The position numbers and the translations under genes were made by a program. Positions 44,078 through 54,442 of a stretch of 64,000 bases of DNA are shown piece after piece. This stretch comes from Leifsonia virtsii (GTDB lineage: Bacteria; Actinomycetota; Actinomycetes; Actinomycetales; Microbacteriaceae): assembly GCF_030433675.1 (NCBI RefSeq), contig NZ_JAROCB010000001.1, positions 431,333-495,332 of the forward strand. The letters run 5' to 3'. A model generated the notes under the pieces. It worked only from the letters and a program-made list of their open reading frames with translations, ran no database searches and was not told where the DNA came from. Each line of letters starts with the position of its first letter. Position 1 is the stretch's first letter.

Positions 44078-45619
44078 ATGACCATTCAGACCGACACCGT
44101 GCACACGCCCGCCGTCGTCGCCACCGAGCGCGGCCCCCTGGAGTTCCCGCTCGGAGCGCCCACCGCCGAGGCCGCCGCCCGCGCGTACGACATCCTCGAC
44201 CGGGAGAACGCCTACCGCGCGTACCTCAACGGCTATCCGGCGGTCTCCGAGTGGATGCTGCGCAAGGGGCTCGTCGAGGCGGGCATCCACGACGGGGACG
44301 TGCTGATCACCCGGCGACTGCTCGACAGCCGGTCGCTGTTCCTGACCGCCAACGCCGACACCGTGTACTTCATGACCTATCTCGACCTCACCGACGGCCC
44401 GGTGATGATGCGGACGCCGGAGGACGTGCTGACCGTCGTGGACGACATGTGGTGGCGCTGGGTCACCGATGTCGGCATCCCGGGTCCGGATCGCGGTGCA
44501 GGCGGCCTGTACCTGTTCGTCGGCCCCGACTACGACGGGCCGCTGCCGGAGGGCGGCTGCTTCGTCCGCCGCTCCCGCACGCACCGGGTCAGCGTGCTCG
44601 GCCGCGCCTTCCTGGAGGACGACGACCCGGCCCCCGCGGTGGAGCGGATCACGTCGACGCTGGCGTTCGGGCGCTGGCAGCCGGGCGGGTTCGGCTTCTC
44701 CATCGGGGCGTTCCTGGAGGGAGAAGGGCCGCTCGGCGCGCTGCAGCCGTTGGCGAGCCCGCGGTTCGTCGAGGGGTCCGGACTCGTCGTCGACACCATC
44801 CCGCCGTCCGACGCCTCCTACTTCGACCTCCTGAACGAGGCCGTGCAGGCCGAACCGGCGAGCGCGCTCGACCCCGAGCTGGCCGGCCCGATCGCGGCGA
44901 TCGGCATCGTGCACGGCTCGGCGTTCGCCCCCGACGACCGGATGCGCGAGCTGCTCGCCGAGGCGGTCGCCCGGGCCGACGCGGTCACGCGCGCCGTGGC
45001 GTTCCGCCCGCGCGAGTCGGAGGGCTTCGAATACTACCCGGGGACCGGGCTGCACTGGTCCAACCCGCTGTTCGCGGGCGGGTACAGCTTTCAGGTGCCG
45101 CCGCCGCGGATCGGACCCGACGGGCTCGTGCCCTTCCCGGACCACGGCGCCAAGCTCACGACCGCGCGCTCGTCGTTCCTCTACCTCGCGACCGGGATCA
45201 CGCCGGCGATGTGCATGAACCTGCCCGACGTCGGCTCGCAATACATCCTGGCGACGGTGGATGCGGCCGGAGACGCCCTCGACGGCGGCGCGCACTACAC
45301 GCTCAGCCTTCCCGCGGGCATCCCGGCCGAGAAGTTCTGGTCGATCACCCTCTACGACAACCGGACGCGGTCGATGCTCGTCAGCGACCAGCTCTACCCG
45401 CGCGCCGGCTCCCAGGCGTACCCCACCCCGGCGGCCGTCCCCGGCCCGGACGGGACGACGGTGCTGCACCTCTCGCCAGAACGGCCGGACGGCGTCGAGC
45501 CGGGCAACTGGGTGCAGACGGTCCCGGGCGAGGGGTTCTTCGCGATCCTGCGCTTCTACAGCCCGGCGCGCGCGTTCTTCGACCGGTCGTGGGAGCCGTC
45601 GGACATCACCCGCGTGTGA
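44078..45619 (+). CDS. DUF1254/DUF1214 domain protein
   Basis: A 513-residue protein with the paired architecture DUF1254 (N-terminal: AYDILDRENAYRAYLNGYPAVSE, LFLTANADTVYFMTYLDL) and DUF1214 (C-terminal: YTLSLPAGIPAEKFWSITLYD, WVQTVPGEGFFAILRFYSP). The family is widespread, often secreted or cytoplasmic, with no established reaction. No signal peptide is visible here. The ATG at 44078 is preceded by GAGGAGAGAG. It is divergent from the OYE gene and could share its promoter region, but I see no clear operator. Confidence 0.85.
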   Translation: MTIQTDTVHTPAVVATERGPLEFPLGAPTAEAAARAYDILDRENAYRAYLNGYPAVSEWMLRKGLVEAGIHDGDVLITRRLLDSRSLFLTANADTVYFMTYLDLTDGPVMMRTPEDVLTVVDDMWWRWVTDVGIPGPDRGAGGLYLFVGPDYDGPLPEGGCFVRRSRTHRVSVLGRAFLEDDDPAPAVERITSTLAFGRWQPGGFGFSIGAFLEGEGPLGALQPLASPRFVEGSGLVVDTIPPSDASYFDLLNEAVQAEPASALDPELAGPIAAIGIVHGSAFAPDDRMRELLAEAVARADAVTRAVAFRPRESEGFEYYPGTGLHWSNPLFAGGYSFQVPPPRIGPDGLVPFPDHGAKLTTARSSFLYLATGITPAMCMNLPDVGSQYILATVDAAGDALDGGAHYTLSLPAGIPAEKFWSITLYDNRTRSMLVSDQLYPRAGSQAYPTPAAVPGPDGTTVLHLSPERPDGVEPGNWVQTVPGEGFFAILRFYSPARAFFDRSWEPSDITRV

Positions 45620-45777
45620 GCGGGGCCTGTGGGGCATCGAGACGGATTGCTGGTAGCGATGCGCGTGGTGCCACCGCGGCCGGGCTGGGTCAGATGCCAG
45701 GAAGCGGTCCCGTGTTAGATCCGATGTACACCGAAGTGGGGCAGGCGATGCATTCGCACCATTGTCAGACTGGCGCG

Positions 45778-46824
45778 GTGAGCGAGATATTGGACTACTC
45801 CGAGGCCGTGGAGGCCGCCCAAGCTTCGTGTGAGGAACTGTCCTTGCTGCTTGGCAATGGCTTCAGCATCGACTACGACCCGATGACATTCCGGTACGAA
45901 TCGCTAGCTGCGGAGGCCAAACTCCCCGGGCTCTCGGTGGCGAAAGAGGAGCTGTTCGACCGGCTTGGAACCGACAATTTCGAGCTGATTATAGAGAGGC
46001 TGCGCGCGGCGGCAGCCCTCGAGACCACTTACCAATTCGGAGTCGAAGTGGCAGAGCGGATGGAGTCCGACGCACGGGTCGTGAGGAATGGGCTTGCGGA
46101 TGTGATCGCGGCTCGTCATCCTGATCGAGCGAGCGTCCTAACAAGCGACGAGATCATGCACGCCCGCACATTCTTGTCGCCGTTCAAGAACATATTCACC
46201 CTTAGCTATGACTTGCTCTTGTATTGGGTGGTCAACGCGGTTGATACGAACTCGATACCGGTGCCGCGCGCAGACGGGTTTGAATGGCCGAGCTTTAAAT
46301 CGCGAGACGTCCTCGTGTGGAAGTCGCGGCCGGGAAGTCCTCAACGCATCCACTTTCTGCACGGGGCGTTACATCTCTTCGTTACGACGCGGGACGATTC
46401 CGCCGTGCTAACCAAATTGGGGTGGGCATCCGGAGGCAACCTTGTAGATGCACTCAGAGCCGAGCTTGCAGCCGGCAAGTACCCTTTGGTTGTAACGGAG
46501 GGGACCCACGCTGAAAAGGTCGAACGCATCGAGCGAAGCAGCTATCTTCGGACCGCGCACAGGCGGCTCGGTGCACTTAGGGGGGCGCTATTCATCCACG
46601 GCATGTCGATGTCCGCGAGTGATGACCACGTACTTGAACGCCTCGAGAGCGAGACCTGCGCTGTGGATACACTTTATGTGGGGGTCCATGGGGATCCCAA
46701 GTCGCCGACTGCACGCTCGGTAATAGAACGCGCGAGACGTTTGAAGGAGCGCCGGGAGTCAGGATTCAAGGGGCTTGAGTTGTACTTCTACGACTCCGCG
46801 TCCGCTCACGCATGGCGTGGGTAG
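45778..46824 (+). CDS. DUF4917 family protein (SIR2-like), lower-GC acquired gene
   Basis: About 348 residues. LLLGNGFSIDYDP near the N-terminus, FKNIFTLSYDLLLYW, IHFLHGALHLF, LVVTEGTHAEKVERI and LFIHGMSMSASDDHVLERL match DUF4917, a family with a SIR2/NAD-binding-like layout often found as isolated accessory genes. The gene is clearly less GC-rich than its neighbours and uses codons such as ATA and TTA, rare elsewhere in the window, pointing to horizontal transfer. GTG at 45778 gives a family-like N-terminus; ATGs at 45724 and 45748 are alternatives. A defence role is possible but unproven. Confidence 0.8.
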   Translation: MSEILDYSEAVEAAQASCEELSLLLGNGFSIDYDPMTFRYESLAAEAKLPGLSVAKEELFDRLGTDNFELIIERLRAAAALETTYQFGVEVAERMESDARVVRNGLADVIAARHPDRASVLTSDEIMHARTFLSPFKNIFTLSYDLLLYWVVNAVDTNSIPVPRADGFEWPSFKSRDVLVWKSRPGSPQRIHFLHGALHLFVTTRDDSAVLTKLGWASGGNLVDALRAELAAGKYPLVVTEGTHAEKVERIERSSYLRTAHRRLGALRGALFIHGMSMSASDDHVLERLESETCAVDTLYVGVHGDPKSPTARSVIERARRLKERRESGFKGLELYFYDSASAHAWRG

Positions 46825-47011
46825 TTATTGGCACCTGCTGTTCGGAGCGACGTCTGTATTTGACTGGCTGGGCTCGCGGATCGGCGGATCATTGGCGGCT
46901 ACTTCGCTCGTTGGACGGGACTAGACAGGCCAGCGGCCTTGTTGGGAAGCCTCGCTGTTCCCCCCGCTAGAGTTGGAGGGTTCCCCAACCGACGAATCAA
47001 GGAGTGGACAG

Positions 47012-48994
47012 GTGGCCGACGGCTTCGAGCTCTTCACCGACCGTTCCGTTGTCGCGATGCGCGTCAACGGTGAGCTGAAGGATCTCGCGACCACCGTCAC
47101 GACGACCGACGTCGTCGAGCCCGTCACCATCGACTCGCCCGACGGCCTCAACATCCTGCGCCACTCCACCGCGCACGTGCTGGCGCAGGCCGTCCAGGCG
47201 ATCAACCCGGAGGCGAAGCTCGGCATCGGGCCGCCCATCACCGACGGGTTCTACTACGACTTCGACGTGCTCGAGGCGTTCACGCCGGAAGACCTGAAGG
47301 CGCTCGAGAAGGAGATGCAGCGCATCCAGCGCGCGGGCCAGCGGTTCGTGCGCCGGGTCGTGACCGACGACGAGGCGCGCGCCGAGCTGGCCGACGAGCC
47401 GTACAAGCTGGAGCTGATCGGCCTCAAGGGCGGAGTGCAGCACGGCGACACCGCGGCATTCGACGAGAGCGAGTCGGTGGAGGTCGGCTCCGGCGAGCTG
47501 ACCATCTACGACAACGTCGACCCCAAGAGCGGGGAGACGGTCTGGAAGGACCTCTGCCGCGGCCCGCACCTCCCGAACACCCGCATGATCGGCAACGGCT
47601 GGGCGCTCACGCGCGTCGCCGCCGCCTACTGGCGCGGCAACGAGAAGAACAAGCAGCTGCAGCGCATCTACGGCACCGCGTGGCCGAGCAAGGACGAGCT
47701 GCGCGCCTACCAGACGCGTATGGAGGAGGCCGCCAAGCGCGACCACCGCAAGCTCGGCGCGGAACTCGACCTGTTCTCCTTCCCCGACGAGATCGGCTCG
47801 GGCCTGGCGGTGTTCCACCCGAAGGGCGGGATCATCCGCAAGGAGATCGAGGACTACATGCGCGATCGGCTGATCGCGAACGGCTACGAGCTCGTCAACA
47901 CGCCGCACATCACCAAGGCGCACCTGTTCGAGACCAGCCAGCACCTCAACTGGTACAAGGAGGGCATGTTCCCGCCGATGCACCTCGACGAGGAGCGCGA
48001 CGCGGACGGCAACATCACCCGGCAGGGCCAGGACTACTACCTGAAGCCGATGAACTGCCCGATGCACAACCTGATCTTCCGCGCTCGCGGGCGCAGCTAC
48101 CGCGAGCTGCCGCTGAGGCTGTCGGAGTTCGGGACCGTGTACCGCTACGAGAAGTCCGGCACGCTCTCCGGGCTCACCCGCGTCCGGGGTCTCACCCAGG
48201 ACGACGCGCACATCTACGTGACCGACGACCAGATCAAGGACGAGGTCGCCCGCCAGCTGCAGTTCGTGCTCGAGACGCTGCGCGGCTACGGCCTGACCGA
48301 CTTCTACCTGGAGCTCTCCACCAAGGACCCGGACAAGTACGTCGGCAGCGACGAGTCGTGGGAGACCGCGACCGAGACGCTGCGCGAGGTCGCGATCGAG
48401 TCCGGACTGGAGCTCGTGGACGACCCGGGCGGGGCGGCGTTCTACGGACCGAAGATCTCGGTGCAGGCGCGCGACGCGATCGGGCGCACCTGGCAGCTGT
48501 CGACCGTCCAGCTCGACTTCAACCAGCCGGAGCTGTTCGAGCTGGAGTACAACGCGGCCGACGGCACGCGCAAGCAGCCCGCGATGATCCACCGGGCGCT
48601 GCTCGGCTCGATCGAGCGGTTCTTCGCGATCCTGCTCGAGCACTACGCGGGCGCCTTCCCGGTGTGGTTGTCGCCGGTGCAGGTGGTCGGCATCCCGGTC
48701 GCCGATCAGTACGCGCCGTTCCTCGACGACGTGATCTCGCGGCTGAAGGCCCGCGGGGTGCGCGCCGAGGTCGACCACAGCGACGACCGGATGCAGAAGA
48801 AGATCCGCACGCACACCAAGGCCAAGGTGCCGTTCCAGCTGATCGTCGGCGAGGAGGACGCGTCGGCGGGCACGGTCAGCTTCCGCTTCCGCGACGGCAC
48901 GCAGCGCAACGGCGTGACGGTCGACGAGGCGATCGAGCGGATCGTGGAGAGCATCCGCAGCCACGAGCTGGTCGACACGGCATGGCACGACTGA
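47012..48994 (+). CDS. thrS: Threonine-tRNA ligase
   Basis: Class II aminoacyl-tRNA synthetase of 660 residues that charges tRNA-Thr. After a short N-terminal TGS-like segment come the editing domain ([13 protein letters not shown]), the catalytic core with [23 protein letters not shown] (zinc Cys and motif 2 region) and [18 protein letters not shown] (motif 3), and the anticodon-binding domain ([11 protein letters not shown]). The TGS domain is shorter than usual: only ~20 residues precede [16 protein letters not shown] at 47012 has AAGGAG 7 bases upstream. The HIT gene starts inside its last codons. No T-box is visible upstream. Confidence 0.96.
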   Translation: MADGFELFTDRSVVAMRVNGELKDLATTVTTTDVVEPVTIDSPDGLNILRHSTAHVLAQAVQAINPEAKLGIGPPITDGFYYDFDVLEAFTPEDLKALEKEMQRIQRAGQRFVRRVVTDDEARAELADEPYKLELIGLKGGVQHGDTAAFDESESVEVGSGELTIYDNVDPKSGETVWKDLCRGPHLPNTRMIGNGWALTRVAAAYWRGNEKNKQLQRIYGTAWPSKDELRAYQTRMEEAAKRDHRKLGAELDLFSFPDEIGSGLAVFHPKGGIIRKEIEDYMRDRLIANGYELVNTPHITKAHLFETSQHLNWYKEGMFPPMHLDEERDADGNITRQGQDYYLKPMNCPMHNLIFRARGRSYRELPLRLSEFGTVYRYEKSGTLSGLTRVRGLTQDDAHIYVTDDQIKDEVARQLQFVLETLRGYGLTDFYLELSTKDPDKYVGSDESWETATETLREVAIESGLELVDDPGGAAFYGPKISVQARDAIGRTWQLSTVQLDFNQPELFELEYNAADGTRKQPAMIHRALLGSIERFFAILLEHYAGAFPVWLSPVQVVGIPVADQYAPFLDDVISRLKARGVRAEVDHSDDRMQKKIRTHTKAKVPFQLIVGEEDASAGTVSFRFRDGTQRNGVTVDEAIERIVESIRSHELVDTAWHD

Positions 48995-49578
48995 ACCTCG
49001 GCTCGTACGAGGACGGCGGCGGTGCGGACGGGTCCGACGGTCCCGTCCGCATCGACGACCCGTCGTACCTGGTGGGGGTGCCGGATGAGTTCCAGCGGCT
49101 GTGGACCCCGCACCGGATGGTCTACATCCAGCAGGGCGACCCCGGTCACCACGACTGCCCGTTCTGCGTGGCGCCCAGCATGAGCGACGAGGACGCGCTG
49201 ATCGTCGCGCGCGGCACGCACGCGTACGCGCTGCTGAACCTGTTCCCGTACAACAGCGGGCACCTGCTGGTGTGCCCGTACCGCCACATCGCGACCTACG
49301 ACGAGGCGACGCCGGAGGAGGTCGCCGAGATCGGCAGCCTGACCCAGACGGCGATGCGCGTCATCCGCGAGGTGTCCAAGAACGACGGCTTCAACATCGG
49401 GATGAATCAGGGCGCGGTCGCGGGCGCGGGCATCGCGTCGCACTTGCACCAGCACATCGTGCCGCGGTGGGCGCAGGACGCGAACTTCCTGCCGATCATC
49501 GCCAAGACCAAGGCGCTTCCTCAACTCCTCGGCGAGGTCCGCGTCGCCCTGGCGAACGCCTGGCCTCACTCCGCCTAG
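48982..49578 (+). CDS. HIT-domain hydrolase/phosphorylase
   Basis: A 198-residue histidine-triad protein. The catalytic triad motif is [15 protein letters not shown] near residue 60 and [19 protein letters not shown] precede it. The layout resembles actinobacterial Ap4A phosphorylases and related nucleotide hydrolases. The ATG overlaps the end of thrS by 13 bases, so translation is coupled. A role in clearing Ap4A or adenylated by-products of the synthetase is an attractive inference. Confidence 0.9.
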   Translation: MARLNLGSYEDGGGADGSDGPVRIDDPSYLVGVPDEFQRLWTPHRMVYIQQGDPGHHDCPFCVAPSMSDEDALIVARGTHAYALLNLFPYNSGHLLVCPYRHIATYDEATPEEVAEIGSLTQTAMRVIREVSKNDGFNIGMNQGAVAGAGIASHLHQHIVPRWAQDANFLPIIAKTKALPQLLGEVRVALANAWPHSA

Positions 49579-49643
49579 CCATCAGCTCCTGAGTTCTTCG
49601 AGTCTTTCGCGGCGATTCGCACGAACAACTCAGGAGCTGATGG
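49579..49643. terminator. Bidirectional inverted repeat, CATCAGCTCC family, copy 2
   Basis: Arms 49579-49600 and 49622-49643, with a perfect 17-base outer part CCATCAGCTCCTGAGTT, around a 21-base loop. It lies between the convergent HIT and pdxY genes. The element at 4059-4124 has the same outer sequence. Confidence 0.7.
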
Positions 49644-49655
49644 CGGGAGAGCGGG

Positions 49656-50507
49656 TCAGCGGACGCGGGTGACGGTGAACTGCTCGCGGGGGTGGGCGTA
49701 CGACTCCTGCGACTCGACGAGCTGCAGCTCGCGCTCGCCCGAGGCGAGGGTGCGCTCCAGCAGGTCGAAGACGCTCGACACGGTCTTGCCCAGGGCGAGC
49801 GCGGCGTCGCCGGTGCGGACGTAGTGCGCGGTGAACAGCGCGGCCGTCACGTCGCCCGAGCCGTTCGCCTTCATCGGGAGGCGCGGGGTCTGCACGATCC
49901 AGGCGCCCTGGTCGTCGACGGCGAGCATCTCGATCGTGTCCGCGGGCGCATCCGGCCGTTCGACGCTCGTGACCAGCACGGTGCTCGGGCCCATCGCGCG
50001 GGCCGCATCCACCGACTCCAGCGTCGACTCGAGGGTGTCGGGCTCGGTCTCGGTGAGGAAGCCGAGCTCGAACTGGTTGGGCGTGATGATGTCGGCGACC
50101 GGCACCACGCGCTCGCGCAGCAACACCGGGATGGCCGGCGCGACGAAGCAGCCCGACTTGGCGTTCCCCATCACCGGGTCGCAGGCGTACACCGCGTCCG
50201 GGTTGGCCGCCTTGACCCGCGCGACCGCGTCGATGATGACGTCGCCGATCCCTTCGCCGCCCTGATAGCCCGACAGCACGGCGTCGATCTGGCCGAGCAC
50301 CCCGCGCTCCTCGATGCCGGTGATGACTTCGCGGACGTCGTCCGGAGAGATCATCGGCCCGCGCCAGGCGCCGTAGCCGGTGTGGTTCGAGAAGTTGACC
50401 GTGTACACCGGCAGCACCTCGACGCCGATGCGCTGCAGCGGGAAGACGGCGGCCGAGTTGCCGACGTGACCGTAGGCGACCGCGGACTGGATCGAGAGGA
50501 TCTTCAT
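49656..50507 (-). CDS. pdxY: Pyridoxal kinase
   Basis: Ribokinase-fold kinase of 283 residues phosphorylating pyridoxal (vitamin B6 salvage). Signatures: IQSAVAYGHVGNSAAVFPLQ, VNFSNHTGYG, YACDPVMGN, DIITPNQFELG and the anion-hole motif KANGSGDVTAALF with the catalytic Asp. The ATG at 50507 follows a purine-rich ribosome site. It lies next to pdxR and the pdxST operon, so salvage and de novo PLP supply are encoded together, although pdxY is transcribed on the opposite strand from pdxST. Confidence 0.94.
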   Translation of the reverse strand: MKILSIQSAVAYGHVGNSAAVFPLQRIGVEVLPVYTVNFSNHTGYGAWRGPMISPDDVREVITGIEERGVLGQIDAVLSGYQGGEGIGDVIIDAVARVKAANPDAVYACDPVMGNAKSGCFVAPAIPVLLRERVVPVADIITPNQFELGFLTETEPDTLESTLESVDAARAMGPSTVLVTSVERPDAPADTIEMLAVDDQGAWIVQTPRLPMKANGSGDVTAALFTAHYVRTGDAALALGKTVSSVFDLLERTLASGERELQLVESQESYAHPREQFTVTRVR

Positions 50508-50551
50508 CCCCCCATCCTCTCATCGGCGCCGCCTCTCATCGGCGCGGGCCC

Positions 50552-51868
50552 TCACTTCCCGAGCGCGGCCTCCGTCAGGTCGTCGAGCAGGCGCGCGGTC
50601 TCGTCCTCGTCCAGGTCGTGCACGGTCAGCCGCAGGTGCTGGGAGGGTGCAGGATGCTCGGCGAGCTGGAACTCGTCCCCGGTGCGGGCGAGCCACCCGC
50701 GGCGCATGAGCCGCTCGACGACGACCCGCGCCTCGACCGGCAGCGGCACCCACAGGTTGAGCCCGTCGCCTGGCTCGGTCGGCAGCCCGCGTTCCGTGAG
50801 GCGCGCCGCGAACGCGGCATTGCGGTCGGCGTAGTACCGCCCGGCGTCGGCGACGCGGTCGAGCACGGCGTCGTCGGTGAGCTGCGCCAGCACGAGCCGC
50901 TGCAGGATGTGGCTGACCCAGGTGGTGCCCGGGCTCAGCCGGAAGGCGAGCCGGTCCGCGGTCTCGGGGTCGGTGGCGGCGACGGCGAGGCACATGTCCG
51001 GACCCAGCGACTTCGACACCGACCGGACGAGGGCGTAGCGGCGGTGCTCCGGGCCGATGAGCGTCTCGTAGCCGCGCTGGGAGAGCATCGAGAAGTGGTC
51101 GTCCTCGATCACGAGCACGTACGGGTGGTCGGCGAGCACCTCGCGCAGCGCGGCCGCCCGAGCGGGCGAGAGCGAGGCGCCGGTCGGGTTCTGGGCGCGC
51201 GGCGTGCAGATGACAGCGCGCACTCCGGCGTCGAGTGCGGCGCGCAGGCCGTCGACGGTCATGCCCTCGGCATCCACCGAGACGGGGACCGCCCGGTAGC
51301 CGCCGAGCCGGACGGTGTGGATGGACGCCAGGAAGCACGGGTCCTCCAGCGCGACCGCGTCGTCACGGTGCAGGGCCTGCGCCAGCAGCCGCTCGACCGC
51401 GTCCACCGCGCCGTTGGTGACCGTGATGCGCACGTCCGTCGCGGGCAGGTCGGCACGCACCCAGTCGAGTGCGCGCTCCTCCAGAGCCGGGTCGATGACC
51501 GGCTCGCCGTAGAGCACCGGTCGGCCGATCGCGCGGGCCAGGGCGGGGGAGAGGTCGGGGATGCGGCCGGGGTCGGGGTTGCCGGTCCCGATGTCGCGCA
51601 GCACACTGTCGGCCGCGTAGCCCTCCTGGGCCACGGCCTCGCGTCCCGCGACGACGGTGCCGGCGCGGCCGCGCGCCGTGACGACGCCGGCCTGCGCGAG
51701 CATCCGGTAGGCGGCGACGGCGGTGTTGCGGTTCACGCCGAGCCGGACGGCGAGCTCGCGGACCGGTGGGAGGGCATCGCCGGCCCGCAGCGCGCCGCGC
51801 TCGTGCAGGGCGCGCACGCTCGCGGCGATCTCCGACGCGGTCGTGCCCGCGATGCTCAGCTGGTCCAT
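50552..51868 (-). CDS. pdxR: MocR-type regulator of PLP synthesis (PdxR)
   Basis: A 438-residue MocR/PdxR protein: an N-terminal GntR winged helix (ALPPVRELAVRLGVNRNTAVAAYRMLAQAGVV) joined to a fold-type I aminotransferase-like domain with the PLP lysine in RSVSKSLGPD and ICTPRAQNPTGASL. Such proteins sense PLP and activate pdxST. It is divergent from pdxS with an 84-base gap that must hold the operators. TAGACT ends 7 bases before its ATG on the minus strand, implying a leaderless transcript. pdxY follows 44 bases downstream. Confidence 0.93.
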   Translation of the reverse strand: MDQLSIAGTTASEIAASVRALHERGALRAGDALPPVRELAVRLGVNRNTAVAAYRMLAQAGVVTARGRAGTVVAGREAVAQEGYAADSVLRDIGTGNPDPGRIPDLSPALARAIGRPVLYGEPVIDPALEERALDWVRADLPATDVRITVTNGAVDAVERLLAQALHRDDAVALEDPCFLASIHTVRLGGYRAVPVSVDAEGMTVDGLRAALDAGVRAVICTPRAQNPTGASLSPARAAALREVLADHPYVLVIEDDHFSMLSQRGYETLIGPEHRRYALVRSVSKSLGPDMCLAVAATDPETADRLAFRLSPGTTWVSHILQRLVLAQLTDDAVLDRVADAGRYYADRNAAFAARLTERGLPTEPGDGLNLWVPLPVEARVVVERLMRRGWLARTGDEFQLAEHPAPSQHLRLTVHDLDEDETARLLDDLTEAALGK

Positions 51869-51952
51869 CGGGTCGAGTCTATCGACCGGCGAGGAGGATG
51901 CTATCGTTCGGCATAGGCCAAAAGATTCTTTGTTCCGCACGAGAGGGCGACG

Positions 51953-52855
51953 ATGACAGACAACGACAAGGGCACGTTCACCGGATCGAGCCGCGTGAAG
52001 CGCGGACTCGCCGAGATGCTGAAGGGGGGCGTCATCATGGACGTCGTCACGCCCGAGCAGGCCCGCATCGCCGAGGACGCCGGCGCCGTCGCCGTGATGG
52101 CGCTGGAGCGCGTCCCCGCCGACATCCGCGCGCAGGGCGGCGTCGCCCGCATGAGCGACCCCGACCTCATCGAGGCCATCATCGCCGAGGTGTCCATCCC
52201 GGTCATGGCGAAGGCCCGCATCGGCCACTTCGTCGAGGCGCAGGTGCTGGAGGCGCTCGACGTCGACTACATCGACGAGTCGGAGGTGCTCTCGCCCGCC
52301 GACTACGTGAACCACATCGACAAGTGGAAGTTCACCGTCCCCTTCGTCTGCGGCGCCACCAACCTCGGCGAGGCGCTGCGCCGCATCAACGAGGGCGCTG
52401 CCATGATCCGCTCGAAGGGCGAGGCGGGCACCGGCGACGTGTCGGAGGCGACCAAGCACATCCGGAAGATCACCTCGGAGATCAACGCGCTGAAGTCGAT
52501 GACCAAGGACGAGCTGTACGTCGCGGCCAAGGAGCTGCAGGCGCCGTACGAGCTGGTCGCCGAGATCGCCGAGACCGGCAAGCTCCCGGTCGTGCTGTTC
52601 ACCGCGGGCGGCGTCGCCACCCCGGCGGACGCCGCGATGATGATGCAGCTGGGCGCGGACGGCGTGTTCGTCGGCTCCGGCATCTTCAAGTCGGGCAACC
52701 CGGAGCAGCGCGCGGCGGCGATCGTCAAGGCGACCACGTTCTACGACGACCCGTCGGTCATCGCGGAGGTCTCCCGCGGTCTCGGCGAGGCGATGGTCGG
52801 AATCAACGTGGGCGACCTCCCCGCCCCGCACCGCCTGGCAGAGCGTGGCTGGTAA
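51953..52855 (+). CDS. pdxS: Pyridoxal 5'-phosphate synthase, lyase subunit
   Basis: Synthase subunit of the DXP-independent PLP pathway, 300 residues, which assembles PLP from ribose 5-phosphate, glyceraldehyde 3-phosphate and ammonia. The first catalytic lysine is Lys87 in [23 protein letters not shown] and [12 protein letters not shown] (second lysine region) and [16 protein letters not shown] are conserved. It forms a dodecamer with PdxT. Divergent from pdxR; pdxT starts inside its last codons. Confidence 0.97.
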   Translation: MTDNDKGTFTGSSRVKRGLAEMLKGGVIMDVVTPEQARIAEDAGAVAVMALERVPADIRAQGGVARMSDPDLIEAIIAEVSIPVMAKARIGHFVEAQVLEALDVDYIDESEVLSPADYVNHIDKWKFTVPFVCGATNLGEALRRINEGAAMIRSKGEAGTGDVSEATKHIRKITSEINALKSMTKDELYVAAKELQAPYELVAEIAETGKLPVVLFTAGGVATPADAAMMMQLGADGVFVGSGIFKSGNPEQRAAAIVKATTFYDDPSVIAEVSRGLGEAMVGINVGDLPAPHRLAERGW

Positions 52856-53456
52856 CGGTCTGCGCGTCGGCGTCCTCGCCCTGCAGGGCGACTTCCGCGA
52901 GCACCTCGCCGTGCTGCGCGGGCTGGGCGCCGACGCGGTCCCCGTGCGCCGTCCGGCGGAGCTGGACGAGGTCGAGGGGCTGGTCATCCCCGGCGGCGAG
53001 TCGAGCGTGATGGACAAGCTCTCGCGCGCGTTCGGACTGGCAGGGCCCCTGCGCGACGCGATCGCGGGTGGCCTGCCGGTGTACGGGACATGCGCGGGCC
53101 TCATCATGCTGGCCGACCGTGTCCTGGACGGGATCGCCGGCCAGCAGACCCTCGGCGGCCTGGACGTCTCGGTGCGCCGCAACGCGTTCGGGTCGCAGGT
53201 GGACTCCTTCGAGACCGACCTCGACATCCCGGCCGTGGGAGGGGAGCCGATGCACGCCGTGTTCATCCGCGCCCCCATCGTCGAGGAGGTCGGGCCGAAC
53301 GCGACCGCGCTCGCCCGCGTCGACGACGGCCGCGTGGTCGCCGTCGAACAGGGCAACCTGCTCGGCACGTCCTTCCACCCGGAGATCACGGGCGACACCC
53401 GCTTCCACGAGTACTTCCTGACGAAGGTCAGGGACGCCGTGCAGAAGGCGGCCTGA
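52845..53456 (+). CDS. pdxT: Pyridoxal 5'-phosphate synthase, glutaminase subunit
   Basis: Class I glutaminase of 203 residues supplying ammonia to PdxS. The nucleophile Cys83 lies in [19 protein letters not shown] is the oxyanion region, and the His/Glu pair is in SFHPEIT. The GTG at 52845 overlaps pdxS by 11 bases. It is a useful internal contrast: this amidotransferase keeps its cysteine while GatD in the same window does not. Confidence 0.96.
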   Translation: MAGNGLRVGVLALQGDFREHLAVLRGLGADAVPVRRPAELDEVEGLVIPGGESSVMDKLSRAFGLAGPLRDAIAGGLPVYGTCAGLIMLADRVLDGIAGQQTLGGLDVSVRRNAFGSQVDSFETDLDIPAVGGEPMHAVFIRAPIVEEVGPNATALARVDDGRVVAVEQGNLLGTSFHPEITGDTRFHEYFLTKVRDAVQKAA

Positions 53457-53513
53457 CGCGGGCCGTCCTCGGCACCGGTGCCCCGGCAGGGTCGAACCTG
53501 GAGTGGGGAGCGT

Positions 53514-53552
53514 TCGAATCTCCGTCTGGGCTGCCTTCCGTCGGAGATTCGA
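53514..53552. terminator. Hairpin downstream of pdxT
   Basis: TCGAATCTCCG and CGGAGATTCGA form a perfect 11-base stem with a 17-base loop, 57 bases after the pdxT stop. It probably separates pdxST from the yebC-ruv transcript. Confidence 0.55.
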
Positions 53553-53630
53553 GCCCATTGCGACCGGATCTCCGACCGAAGTCGGGGCCCGGCGGGAGCG
53601 TCGCGCGGGCGGCGGGGGAGACCGCTCGCG

Positions 53631-53636
53631 TACAAT
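53631..53636 (+). promoter_or_regulatory. -10 element of the yebC-ruvCAB operon
   Basis: TACAAT, close to the consensus -10, stands 35 bases before the yebC start in GC-rich surroundings. No recognisable -35 is seen 16-18 bases upstream. Confidence 0.4.
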
Positions 53637-53671
53637 GGACGAGTTTTCAGACGTACGACGAGGGAGCACCA

Positions 53672-54433
53672 GTGTCCGGGCATTCCAAGTGGGCAACGAC
53701 CAAGCACAAGAAGGCGGTGATCGACGCCCGCCGCGCGAAGTCCTTCGCCAAGCTCATCAAGAACATCGAGGTGGCGGCGAAGACCGGCGGCGCCGACCTG
53801 TCCGGCAACCCGACGCTCGTCGACGCGGTGCAGAAGGCCAAGAAGACCTCGGTCCCCAACGACAACATCGACCGCGCCATCAAGCGCGGCGCCGGGCTGA
53901 CCGGTGAGTCCATCGACTACACGACGATCATGTACGAGGGCTACGGCCCGGGCGGCGTCGCCCTGCTGATCGAGTGCCTCACCGAGAACAAGAACCGCGC
54001 CGCCGCCGAGGTGCGCACCGCGATGACCCGCAACGGCGGCACGATGGCCGACCCGGGCAGCGTCGCGTACAACTTCCACCGCAAGGGCGTCATCGTCGTG
54101 CCGCACGCGGACGGCGTCGACGAGGACACCGTCCTCGCCGCCGTGCTCGACGCGGGCGCCGAGGAGGTCACCGACCGCGGCGAGAGCTTCGAGGTCCTGA
54201 CCGAGGCGTCCGACCTGGTCGCAGCCCGCACCGCCCTGCAGGAGGCCGGCATCGACTACGACTCGGCCGACGCCGAGTTCGTCGCCACGGTCAACGTGGA
54301 GGCCGACGCCGAGGTCGCCCGCAAGGTCTTCCGCCTGATCGACGCGCTGGAGGACTCGGACGACGTGCAGAACGTCTACACGAACCTCGACATCAGCGCC
54401 GAGGTGCAGGCGCAGCTCGACGACGAAGAGTAG
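53672..54433 (+). CDS. yebC: YebC/TACO1-family translation/transcription factor
   Basis: A 253-residue YebC/PmpR protein starting [15 protein letters not shown], with KIIKN-like [17 protein letters not shown] and the conserved [12 protein letters not shown] and TNLDIS segments. The family was annotated as transcription regulators; recent work in other bacteria links YebC to resolving stalled ribosomes at proline runs. AGGGAG precedes the GTG at 53672. It lies 9 bases before ruvC, the usual actinobacterial gene order. Confidence 0.95.
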   Translation: MSGHSKWATTKHKKAVIDARRAKSFAKLIKNIEVAAKTGGADLSGNPTLVDAVQKAKKTSVPNDNIDRAIKRGAGLTGESIDYTTIMYEGYGPGGVALLIECLTENKNRAAAEVRTAMTRNGGTMADPGSVAYNFHRKGVIVVPHADGVDEDTVLAAVLDAGAEEVTDRGESFEVLTEASDLVAARTALQEAGIDYDSADAEFVATVNVEADAEVARKVFRLIDALEDSDDVQNVYTNLDISAEVQAQLDDEE

Positions 54434-54442
54434 GCGGAAGCC

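Noticed and set aside
46825-47011. Possible T-box leader before thrS
   Set aside because: The 187 bases contain no T-box sequence (GGTGGNACCGCG-like) and no terminator/antiterminator pair.
51869-51952. A specific PdxR operator in the pdxR-pdxS gap
   Set aside because: CAAAAGATTCTTTG is a weak palindrome but I found no clear pair of direct repeats of the kind MocR proteins bind; too uncertain to annotate.
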